Below are positions 54,569 through 64,000 of a DNA stretch of 64,000 nt, piece by piece. The notes below the pieces were generated by a model, which worked only from the letters and a program-made list of their open reading frames with translations, had not been told where the DNA came from and did not search any database. Both the position numbers and the translations under genes were made by a program. The stretch is from Heterotrichella gracilis (taxonomy: Eukaryota > Sar > Xanthophyceae > Tribonematales > Xanthonemataceae): positions 1 to 64,000 of the forward strand of contig JAULBX010004888.1 of assembly GCA_032358255.1 (NCBI GenBank), written 5' to 3'. How positions within the stretch are numbered: position 1 is the stretch's first letter; each line of letters starts with the position of its first letter.

Positions 54569-54907
54569 ATGATACATCTGGCTCAATACGCTTACGTGGC
54601 TTCCAACTTGAAGTCACTGTGGCTTAGAAATGGATCTTGTGTAACAGATACAGCTGTGGACCGTTTGAACTGTTACAATACAATAAGGAACCTTCCTTTG
54701 GCAGCCACTGTGGTCACCAGTGGATTGGCAATAAATACAGTGGTCAACAATATATTGACAATACGCCCTCACACGGCGGTATTAATTATTATACTAGTTC
54801 TAAGCTACTGTAGCCTAGTGGGCCAAAGTTTGCTCATGAACTGGCTAGACGCTGAAAAGAAATCAAACAAAACAAAAGTCAATTTGAAGGGTGTGATAAA
54901 AGCCTGA
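54569..54907 (+). CDS. Possible DUF599-like membrane protein exon or fragment
   Basis: A 112-codon frame ending in a stop. The pattern WLRNGS, then NTIRNLPLAATVVTSGLAIN and a second hydrophobic stretch (AVLIIILVLSYCSLVG) recalls DUF599 membrane proteins, where a conserved QTLRN..MAA segment begins a transmembrane helix. A possible splice acceptor (AG at 54648-54649, 'tgtaacag') lies just before TAVDRLN. Family members are about twice this length, so this is either a last exon with unseen partners or a broken copy. The lysine-rich tail follows the second helix. The call is by pattern memory only. Confidence 0.35.
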   Translation: MIHLAQYAYVASNLKSLWLRNGSCVTDTAVDRLNCYNTIRNLPLAATVVTSGLAINTVVNNILTIRPHTAVLIIILVLSYCSLVGQSLLMNWLDAEKKSNKTKVNLKGVIKA

Positions 54908-55085
54908 TAAAGTGTTGATAATTATACTAACCCGTGGTGCGCAGCAAAAAAACACAGGTTTGTTCAAGACAATTCCTGCACCTGGTTGTGCACAATGCTA
55001 AAACATCAGTGATTTCCAGTGAAAGCCTTCCCAATTGGTAGGCAGGCACACATTGCGCCCCTGCCAACTTGCACACCCTAGGGTT

Positions 55086-58000
55086 TCAAGCTCGGAGCAC
55101 TGCCTTGGGTGGGGGTGGCCTCTTGGCCCCCAGCAAGGGAGGAGGCTTCCGCAGGGGAGCCTGGGGTGGGGGCTTCTTCGCAGGAGGGGGTTTCTTGAGA
55201 CCAGGAGGCGGTGGGCGTTTCTTGGCGGGAGGGGGTTTCACACTAGGCTTCGGTGGCGGCGATTCACCCTTAGGTTTTGCCAGCGGTGGCGGTGGCAGTT
55301 TCCTTGTTGGAGGGGGGCGCTTGGTAGCTGGTGGGGGCGCCCTCCCCTGCGGGGGTGGTTTAGGCGCAAGCTTCCCCACAGGTGGGGGTTTCCTGGTGGG
55401 AGGTGGCCGCTTGGCTGGTGGGGGGTGCTTGGTGTTTGGAGGGGGCTTGCTGGCTGGGGCTTTGGCTGTTGGTGGAGGGCGGGTGGTGCTTGGTGGGGGC
55501 TTCTTTAGGGGGGGTGGAGGGGAGCGCTTTGGCGGTGGCGGTGGTGGTGGGGGCTTAGGTGGAGGGGAGGGGGGTGGCAAGGCTGCCGCTGTCACCTCTA
55601 TCGCTAGGGTGTCCCTGAACCTGGCGCTAGGGTCCTGGGGGTTCCACAAAACCCCAATCAGAACCCTGCGCACCCCGTTGGATGGCTTGATGCCGCGTGA
55701 GATGCGCACTTCAAACTCCTGCTTGGCTTGAGGGTCCAAAAGTGAGTTGATGAGGTGCCCCTCCCCAGCCTGCACACCCCTGGTGATGTCCTCCCCTGCA
55801 CTGGTGTAGTATCGCACCACCACGCCTGGCTCGCCATCCTCCTGTGAGATGATGACAGGCAGCGCTGTGGTGTTGCCGGTGTTGATGACGCTGAAGGTGA
55901 GCTTCTGGGGTGTGTTTCCCAGGGTGATACGTGCGACCCGTTTGGCATTGCCCTTGAATGCCAGGGTCACATTTTGGTCGGGGCCCTTAATGAAGCGGAT
56001 GGCCTGGGCCACGTACCCCGTAAATGTCCAGGGGATCCACTCAGGGACCAAATAATATGGCCCCTCATACCTGCATATGGCACCAGCAGCATGTGAGCAA
56101 AACCCTTGGTAAGGGTGCATGTCAGTGAAACCCTTGGTAAGGGCCATGGGCCTGTACATCTTGGCAAGGGTGCAGGCAGGCAGAGTGCAACACCCTCGCC
56201 CCTCACATACGGGTGTGTGTGCTGTGTGCACCAAATATGATATTTATATCCCTCTATCTGCCACATCGCTCATCCACCTTCCACCTACCAGCCACATCCT
56301 AGTGGTGGGCAGTGGCGCATGGACCCCACAAAGGCCATGACCCTTCGAATGCACTGGATGGTGTTATCACATCAGTGGTGTTTTCACATGGGCCATATGC
56401 CATGGTGATGTGGTGGTTACATCCACAGGCTCAGGCTTGTAATGCACGACGCAATGCAGTTCACATGCCACCCCCCTCCTTCCTATCTAACGCATGATCC
56501 GCCACATGTCCTCCATGCGGGCTGCACCTTCCAATCCCTCCCCCCCCCCACCCCCACACTCACCATGACTCCAGGTTGTACTTATCCGCCCTGCCCCCTG
56601 ATCGCTGGTACAGGTGCAGCCCCTCAAGCGACCGCTTCACCCAGAACCAGTTCCAGTACCACCAGCGGGGCTGGTAGAAGCTCTTGATGCTCTCACGAGG
56701 GACGTACTGCACAAAAGGAGAAGCGGTGAGGTCAGCCACATGCATGGGTGCAGCACGTGCCGCATAGCGGCAATGGTCTGCCTTAGGGCAGGAAGATGCA
56801 AGTGCGAGCGCAATCAAGGGAGTGCAACCAAGGGAATGTAACAAAACGAGCGCAGCAGCACTGTTTTTGGGTTTAGGGTTTAGGGTATGATGAGCCGGGA
56901 GCCGGTTCTCCACTTGCAAAATTTTCTTGATCTTGTAGATCAAAGCAATTGTACAACGCAATTGTGAACCATACCATCCTATTAAAAGTGTCGTCGTTGG
57001 CAACGTGCAAGTGCTTCTTTCCCAGGCCATGCAGGAACCTCTCCCTGGCCACAAGCTTGTAGCGGTACACCACCGCCCCCGGCAAACCCTCGTAGGGTTT
57101 CATGTCCAGCCCTGGGTAGAATTCTGGCTGTGCCCCTGGCGTGATGGAGCCCCACCAGGCAGCGGAGTACTGGGCAGGGGAGTCGGTCATGGAGCCAAGA
57201 GACCTGCAAGCGGAGAAACTACCCTAGTTTAGGATTGTGAAGGAGACAAGGATTCCATGCTGGCCATGTGTACCCTACTTTAGGGTTGTGCAGCGGGTTG
57301 AGCGTTCCAGCTGACCATGCAGACAATGGGCAGGTTTGCCCTAGCTAGGAATAGTGCAGGATTTGAAGGTTTATGCTGGACATGCAGGACTGGGAGCAAT
57401 GGCCTGTTTCTGAAGCTTGCAGCCTTGCTTGAAGCCCACTTACTTTGACTTTTTGTAGTACTGGGGCAGGAAGTCAAACTCATCAAAGCTCAATCTAACT
57501 GGCTGCCCCGCACTGGCATAGACCACCTTGTTGTTGTAGTCTATTAAGGGGAGGTAGTCCATGCGCCGGGAGGGACCCTGGAGACCCTTGAAGGGTATTT
57601 GCTGCAGGCAAGGAGGCAATGGGCGTCAGGGGTAGGGGCGCATGGAGGCCATGATAGCACATGTGAATTAACCACAATGGGGGATTGTGAGCCCATGGGA
57701 GAGGGTTTGCCACCTATGGTTGTTTGCTGTGAATGGTGATGCTAGTATAACAGTTTGCATACTAAGCATACCCTGGCACATTCATGAATACCGTATGCTT
57801 GCAGCGTGCATACAATGCTAAGCGCTGGTGCAGTGGTGTACGGCACATTTGTGGCGATTCTCTGTGTGGTTTCCGGCCACACAGAGAATCGCCACAAATG
57901 TGCCGTACACCACTGCACCAGCGCTATGCATTGCATGCACGCTGCAGCTTTGTCGCTGTTTATCTAGCATCCCAGCATTACATTGCTATGCACCCCACTT

Positions 58001-61000
58001 GCATCTCAGGCCCTCTCTGACTCACCACGGGGGTCTGCCAAATGACCAGTGTGGGCAAACTGTACCCAGAGGCAATCTGTAAGCTGTTTTCAAACTTCAT
58101 CTCCCAGTCGATCACGAAGTCGATCGCTGCTTGCTTGTCCAGATCCGGATTGTTGATCAAGATGCAGGCTGTTGTCCGGGACACCCTGAAATCGATGGTG
58201 GCGAGATCCAGCTGAATGCCAGCCTTCTTCCACAGAGCATGCACCCATGCACCGGTGCTGAAGCGATTGGCTGTCAGGGCTGGGAAGTCGTCCCCATAGG
58301 GGAGTTCGCCCGGATTTTGGGCGCTGTAGCAGTGTCCCATTGCAGTCAGCTCCCCATAGAATTTGACCCCCTTTGGTTTCAGGACCTGGCCCAGCGCTGT
58401 TGCCCAGTTGATGTGGTTGGGGTTTGCGTCCCCTCTTTGCGGCCAAGGGGTCAGCACCCAGCCCCACTGCAAGGGGGGAGGGATTAGCGTCAATGCGCGG
58501 GGAGGTGGTGGTGGATGATGCTGTGGGATTGCCAGATTGCAAATGTGGCGTGTACATCCATCCGCCATGTGCAGCCAAATAAAATCTGACATGCCCTGGG
58601 GATTACAAAACAGTATTTGGGGAAAGTAAATGCTGTGGAATGTCAAAAAAGGGAGGGGTTGGTTAACTGGCTGAACCCTGACAACCAAAAGGGACCACAG
58701 CTGCCCAAAACAGCCAGCAACATACGACATATTAATTGTGACTTTGGTAGCAAATGTGGGGGCCCATAGGCTGGTCCCATTTGATCACAGACAATGGCAA
58801 AGGGTGTGAGTGCAAGGGTGCAGGGTGGTTTGGAGAAGACAGGGCATGGCAGCAAAGGGGAGGGCGCTCACTCAAAAGGCGAGCAGCGGGCATGGGGAGT
58901 GAATGTGATTGCGAGGGGCAGGCAGCAAGGGGGGGGGATACTATGCTTACGCTGTGGAAATAGAAGAAGTCCATGTGGTCCTGGACAAACCTCCACTGGC
59001 AGAAGTCAATCAGCTGCGCATTCCACAGGATCCCGCCAAACCCAATTTCTGCCGGGTAGGGTACAAGCGGCACCTTGGTGGTCTGAACAATCACAATCTT
59101 GCTCACATACATCACTGGGGCATATTTCCTTGGGGCCCAACTCCCCACATACGCCACGCCATCCACCACAATCCCCACAGTGTGCCTCCCAGGGGGGATG
59201 AACACATTCCTTGCGTAGAGGGTGAGGTACGCGTTGTCTGCGCTGGTTGTGTTTGCTGCCATGGGCCCACTCACATCCACACCATCCACCGTCACATGCA
59301 GGCTCACATCCCCATCAGGGGCAGAGTAGCGCACCCCAAGGGCAAAGCTGGTGCCCTTGCTGCGGCTGGTGGTGGGGTTGGTGACGTTGAATGAAAGGGA
59401 GGAAGGGGCGGCTGGCAGGACACTGTCCAGTTGCTTGGGGGTGGCTTGGGGGTCAAGGGAGTAGCGCAGCTGCGGAGGTGGGGGAGTGAGGGTGAGTGAG
59501 GAAGAGGAGAGGAGGGTGCAGGGTCTACGGAGGAGCGCAGCCGTGAAGGGCGGTGGGTAAGGGAAGGGTAGAGAGATCAGCACAGCCTGCGGAATCATGG
59601 CGACATTCGGTTCTTTGGCTCATGCATTTACCCGCTGATCAGTGGGCAAAGGGTTGGTTGGAGCTTTCTCATAATAACCCTGAGAATGCATTATCAGCAA
59701 TCTCTAATTCGAGCAAGGGGCCCCAGTGGGTGCATGCATGTGTGAGAGTGGGCGGCATGGAGTGGTGCATGCATACAGAGCAAGCGACTTCATGCTTACT
59801 GTACCAATCACGTACCCTATATTAGGGTTTCCGTACCTGGTAAGGCGCACCCACCCCTTCGCGTATCACCGGATTTCCAGGGAGGAGCGTCACGGGAATC
59901 ACAGGGGCACCTGCGGGATGGGAAGGGCAGCTGGTGAGGTGCGTACATACCACATCCCAACGCGACCACTCCTAACGTGACCAGACCCTCAAGTAGGGTT
60001 CAATTGGAGCAGGGACCCATAGGTATATCGTACCCATAGGGCAAGGTTCTTAGCACGCCATGAGGTTATGTGGCAGGTATCATGGGCTACTCCGAGTGAA
60101 GCATATGTGCTGGATTCCCCTACAATGCTTACACGCATGCAACCGATATAAATTCCAATCCCACGCAGGCAGTTGCCACCAACTTGGATCATGATGATGA
60201 TTCACTAAACCCTGAACGACTGAAAGTTCAGGTTAAGAGCCCTGTGGCTGTGCACCATCATGGACCCTGGCTGGGCAAGGAGCAATAGGGATAAGGGTTT
60301 CACAGCAGTACAGGTGTGGGTTGCACCTGTGCTGGGAGGTTGTCGTTGTGGTACTGGTGGGGGTGGGGGTGGGGATGGTGGTGGCGGTGGTCTGCGGGCT
60401 GGTGGTGGTGGTCGGGGTGGTGTTGGTGGGAGTGGACGCGGTGGGGGGCGTGGGGGTGGGGGTGGGCGTGGCGGTGGTGGTGGTCGGGGTGGTGGGGTGG
60501 GCCGGGGAGGAGGTGGTGGGGGCCGCGGTGGTGGGGGTGACGCCGCTAGGGGTGGTGACGGTGGTGGTGGCCGTGGCGGTGGAGGGGGTTGTGGTGATGG
60601 TGGTGATGGCCGGGGTGGGGGTGGGGGCTGTGGGGGCGGTGGCGATGGACGAGGTGGGGGTGGTGGGGCAGGTGGTGGTGCTGGTGGCTTTGGGGGTGGT
60701 CGGGGTGCTGGAGGTGGTGCGGGGGGGCGAGGTGGCGGTGGTGATGGCGCCGGTGGGGGTGGTGGTGCCGGTGGTGGGGTAGGTGCAGGTGGTGGCCGTG
60801 GCGCAGGGGGTGGTGGTGGCTTGGGTGGCGGGGGTGGGGTGGGGGGTTTGGGAGGGTTGGGACTGGGTGGCTTGGGTGACGGCGGAGGTGGGGTGGGTGG
60901 CTTGGGTGATGGCGGTGGGGGGAGGGGAGGCGGCCGAGGGGGTGGTCGGGGGTGTGTGGGAGGGGGCGTTGGTGACTGTATTGGTTTGGGGGGCCATCGC

Positions 61001-61353
61001 ACAGTGGCGTATGGGGGAAAGGGGGGCAACCGCTGCACCGGCCCACAGGGGGGGATGGTGTATGTGGTGGGGAGGTCACTTGTGCCGAAGTGGGGCTGTG
61101 TTTGCAGCCCCATGGCCACCACCCGCGGGTCCATCTGCGTGACGTCTGGCTCGCTATCCATGTCTGCTGACGTGGCGCCATCGCTGGTGGCGGTGGTGGG
61201 GTGGGGGCCCAGCACCAGCACCAGCACCGCCAAGGGGAGTAGCAAGCAGAGGGGTGTGGAGGGGGTGTGGGAGGGGGCCTGCGCTGACCGTCTGCATTTT
61301 GTGGGTAGCCCCACTGCTGGCCAACGCCCCATCCATGAGAAGGGCCAGCTCAT
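55086..61353 (-). CDS. Modular proline-rich secreted (wall-type) protein
   Basis: Predicted 1,191 residues from eight exons: 61353-60327, 59910-59837, 59469-58951, 58466-58026, 57601-57444, 57203-56975, 56706-56564, 56070-55086. All are GT-AG with closing phases. A hydrophobic leader (LLLPLAVLVLVLG) is followed by a conserved stretch (TQMDPRVVAMGLQ), then about 220 residues of PPP/RPP/KPP repeats as in hydroxyproline-rich glycoproteins. The middle 550 residues are non-repetitive: a beta-rich domain (IPPGRHTVGIVVDGVAYVGS), HINWATALGQVLKPKGVKFY and a tryptophan- and tyrosine-rich part (YQPRWWYWNWFWVKRS). A further beta domain (LTFSVINTGNTTALPVII) precedes a second proline/lysine-rich tail. I do not recognise the middle domains. 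It is likely an extracellular matrix or wall protein. The intron between exons 4 and 5 holds a long hairpin. Confidence 0.75.
57801..57945. repeat. 145-bp intronic hairpin, 49-bp perfect arms
   Basis: Arms 57821-57869 and 57877-57925 are exact reverse complements around a 7-nt loop (57870-57876). Outside them, 57801-57820 and 57926-57945 pair with only a few mismatches. It lies inside an intron of the proline-rich gene. Neither strand has a useful frame. A transcript would fold into a long stem like a small-RNA precursor. Confidence 0.9.
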
Positions 61354-62852
61354 CGCCTGGGCTGTGATCTGTGGTGGTTGCTGCAGTGCCTCTTTTCAAC
61401 AACTGGCTCCTAGCTTGGCACCCCGTGATAGGGTCCCTAGCCCGCCATAGGGAAAGGTTATGCTCACTGTCTAGAGGCTGTGGCTGTGCTTGGGCGGGTG
61501 CTGTGGCGGGTGCTGTGGCGGGTGCTGTGGCGGGTGGAGGTGCGCCCCTCAACAGCTGGCACCCTACCTAGGTGGTTGAGCCAGAGGCATGGGCGTGGTT
61601 CTGACTGGGCGCAAGCGCTGTGCAAGCTACCCGCGCGACAACTGAGCAACAAACTAGGAAAGTGGCGCGCTCAGCCGCCCAATTGAAAGCCTTTAGGGGA
61701 GTAATACGAGCATGATTTGGAAGCCACCTGGCAGCCGAGTGCCCGACATGCGAGTCCAGGAACCCACGGTGGGATACTTTTCAAGCCTACGAGCACACTT
61801 GGCTAAACCGCTGTCCCCAAGCAACTAGACGTGGCTGCAAGGAAGTGCTGCGTTAGGGAGGAGCCCACACGCGTGTGTTGGTGGGCTGGGCGGGTTAGCA
61901 AGCACGTGTCAAACCAAGGCCAGGGTGTGTGTGATCATGAAGCAAGCGGGGCATGGGCACTGGGTGTATGAGGTCTAGACAAGTTGCGCAGCCTGTTACT
62001 GCACGGTGCAGGAAATAAGACGAGTGCACCCAGTCTTAAGTGGGCAGGTGCAATAAAACAATAAAAGTCAAACCCTCGAACTTAATAACGTCCCCGGGGA
62101 TTGCTCATTTGGCGCCAACTCTTTTAAAAACCTCGGAACCTTGATTCGAATTACTTCAATTGCCTTGGCTTCCAAACCAAGAAGACTCTCCGCAAAACCA
62201 GCATTCGCTGCAAACACAACGTAACACCGCGGCTCCAATACGGTCAGGCGATCCATGGTCAGGTGTGCGGCGCATGTCATCACCTTTGCATGCATGCATG
62301 TGTGCAGGGCCAACACGATTGCCCGGCGCCCCATCGCACACACTATCTCGCGAGCAGTATGCACTACTTGGCCCCTTAATTCGCAGCAAAAGCATTGAAG
62401 CATTGCCCCCAAGGTTGCAACTCGCCACCCTCGGGCGTAGGGTTCACAGCACGGGGTCACACTGCACGTTTCCATATGTCGGACAGCGGGGGCGCGTTTG
62501 CAGTGCCTGATTTGGCGCGCGTCCACGCATCACGCAGCAAATAGGTCGCTAGTAGGTTTAAGCATTGGTGATTGCCTGCCTTCGCGCCATAGCTGCCAAG
62601 GAACCGTCTGATCTTGGTCTATGGGGGGTGCAGGTGCCAAGCTGGGCGTACGCCACCTAGAGAATACGCACAGCTCCAACCGCCACACCAGCAGCCACAC
62701 CACCAGCCACAGACACAGGCACACATCAGCTACTGATATAGTTACAGCCACATCCACATCCCTAACCGTCATAGCACCATCTTCAGCTAGCAGGCCAATG
62801 CACTATTAGTCAGTGAGACTAAACCTCTTCTCCCTTGGGGCAGAGGGCAGCA
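61354..62852. promoter_or_regulatory. Divergent spacer between the two proline-rich genes
   Basis: It must hold both 5' ends and promoters. It contains a short tandem GGGTGCTGTGGC repeat (about 61496-61540), a GCATGCATGCATG word at 62288-62300 and 'ccaccagccac' repeats near 62680-62710. The minus frame 62068-62526 has no family signal. Confidence 0.4.
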
Positions 62853-63714
62853 ATGGCGCTGCCTCCCCTTCGCAGGGGAGGAGCAAATGGCACCTCCCCT
62901 GCCCATTCCCCACCCCTCCCCTTGCTACTCCCCTTGGCGGTGCTGGTGCTGGTGCTGAGCCCCTACCCCACCACCGCCACCAGCAATGGCGCCACGTCAG
63001 CAGACCTGGACAGCGAGCCTGACTTCACGCAGATGGACCCACGGGTGGTGGCCATGGGGTTGCAGATGTCGGACTATGTGACCAGCTCCCTCCAGCCCCC
63101 ATATAACATCCCCCCTTGTGCGCCAGTGACTCAGCTGCCCCCCTTCCCCCGATATGAAAGTGTGAAATGGCCCCCCCGACCAACCCAGCCTCCACCCCCA
63201 TGGACCGCCCCCGCCTCCCGCTCCCCACCACCTCCGCCGCCACCACCACCTCCATCACCCAAACCGCCCAAGCGATCCCCACCACCTCCGCCTCGTGCAC
63301 CACCATCACCCAAGCCACCCCCATCCCCATTGCCGCGGCCCCCGCCATTGCCATCGCCACCATCGCCACCGTCACCACAGCCACCAGCACCACCACCAGC
63401 ACCACCACAAACACCAAACCCCCCACCAAAGCCACCAGCGTCGCCACAGCCACCGGCACCACCAGCAGCACCACCACCTCCGCCTCGACCACCCCCACCA
63501 CCATCCCCTGCACCACCATCGCCCCGCCCACCACTCCCACCTCCACCCTCACCCCGCCCGCCATCACCACCGCGCAAGTCCCCACGGCCACCACCACCAC
63601 CACCACCTCCCCCACGGTCCCCACCGCCCCCACCAGCCAGACCTCCACTCCCACTCGGACCCCCGCCACCACCATCCCCACCCCCTGTACCAGAACGGCA
63701 AAAACCAACGACAG
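62853..63714 (+). CDS. Paralogous proline-rich secreted protein, first exon (runs off the window)
   Basis: Exon 1 encodes 287 residues: a leader (LLLPLAVLVLVLS) then DSEPDFTQMDPRVVAMGLQ, nearly the same as in the minus-strand paralogue (DSEPDVTQMDPRVVAMGLQ). After FPRYESVKWPPRPTQPPPPW come about 190 residues of proline-rich repeats. The exon ends PTTG at ACAG|GTGCGA, the same position and phase as its paralogue (STG, ACAG|GTGCAA). The next exons lie beyond the window. The frame continuing past the donor stops after three codons, as expected for an intron. Start chosen at the methionine of MALPPLRRGG; an alternative lies 18 bases upstream. Confidence 0.75.
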
Positions 63715-64000
63715 GTGCGACAAAGTGACATATTGCATGTTTCCCACCCAAAACTCGCTTTGTATTGATGTCCCATTAGGGGTTTGGTTCCAGCTTTGTG
63801 CATGTCACCCTCATTGGCAGTGCTTTTGCGTGCAATCAATCAACCACTGCTGCGCCATCAGTCACACTATATGATGCATGCATAGATCGTGCATAGGAGT
63901 TTCAATCATGAATATGCCTGGTGTTTACCCAGCTGCATTGTTTTTGCAACTTCATTGGTCCTTGTCAAATGGGTGGCAATTCTGGTTTAGGTATTGTCGT
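63715..64000. other. Intron sequence of the plus-strand proline-rich gene
   Basis: This is inferred from the donor at 63715-63716. It holds a GCATGCAT word at 63876 and no visible second exon. Confidence 0.5.

Noticed and set aside
55069-55731. Plus-strand glycine-rich frame of 220 codons
   Set aside because: It is antisense to the proline/lysine-rich tail of the minus-strand gene.
56520-56560. Poly-C tract as a special regulatory site
   Set aside because: It is a pyrimidine-rich run just beyond a donor site within an intron; such runs are common in this window.
60260-61450. Long glycine-rich plus-strand frame (396 codons)
   Set aside because: It is the antisense of the proline-rich exon; GGT/GGG codons are forced by CCN runs. 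The minus strand has the signal peptide, conserved paralogue and clean splice sites.
63131-63751. Long minus-strand glycine-rich and valine-rich frames
   Set aside because: They are shadows of the plus-strand proline-rich exon at 62853-63714.

Overview
The window is nuclear DNA of a green alga (Chlorophyta). The genes are split by many short GT-AG introns, and coding exons favour G or C at the third codon position. The products are plant/algal: a plant-type AlkB dioxygenase, an acetoacetate-decarboxylase-like plant protein, GT92 glycosyltransferases and very proline-rich secreted wall proteins. TTTAGGG telomere-type words are scattered through introns and spacers. I could not fix genus or species from the sequence. 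Gene models were built by reading splice sites and checking that exon phases add up; no transcript or database search was available.

Layout, left to right. 1-3.1 kb is mostly non-coding, with one possible exostosin C-terminal remnant. 3.15-10.47 kb is a direct tandem duplication of about 3.6 kb; each copy carries a GT92 gene on the minus strand and the first exon of the next gene on the plus strand. Only the right-hand copy of that exon (10.3 kb) joins the 12-exon gene at 10.3-16.8 kb, which reads as a fusion of an ASC-1/TRIP4-type zinc-finger protein with a complete AlkB dioxygenase. 17-21.7 kb is degenerate, rich in fold-back repeats, and has no gene I can name. A tRNA-like gene lies at 21.75 kb.

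22.6-34 kb holds an acetoacetate-decarboxylase-like protein (minus), proteasome assembly chaperone 2 (plus), a small conserved protein of unknown function (minus) and a complete fumarylacetoacetase (plus). 35-37.2 kb is an F-box/leucine-rich protein (minus), 38.7-40.3 kb is the ribosome biogenesis factor NSA2 (minus), and 41.7-46.25 kb is an eight-exon cytochrome P450 (minus) that shares a very short promoter with RNA polymerase II subunit RPB4 (plus). 48.4-49.2 kb is a UBE2E-like ubiquitin-conjugating enzyme (minus). 50.7-53.3 kb is a secreted AA15-type lytic polysaccharide monooxygenase with two CBM14-like modules (plus). 55.1-61.35 kb and 62.85 kb to the window end are two divergent paralogous proline-rich secreted proteins.

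Two things stand out. First, the ASC-1 zinc finger and AlkB domain sit in one phase-consistent gene; in animals the TRIP4/ASCC complex and ALKBH3 are separate partners in alkylation repair. Second, introns and 3' flanks of at least five unrelated genes contain decayed tandem copies of the neighbouring exon edge together with its splice site, often bordered by TTTAGGG words. I call these exon echoes. A near-perfect 145-bp intronic hairpin and several older fold-backs suggest that small local duplications, direct and inverted, are frequent in this genome.
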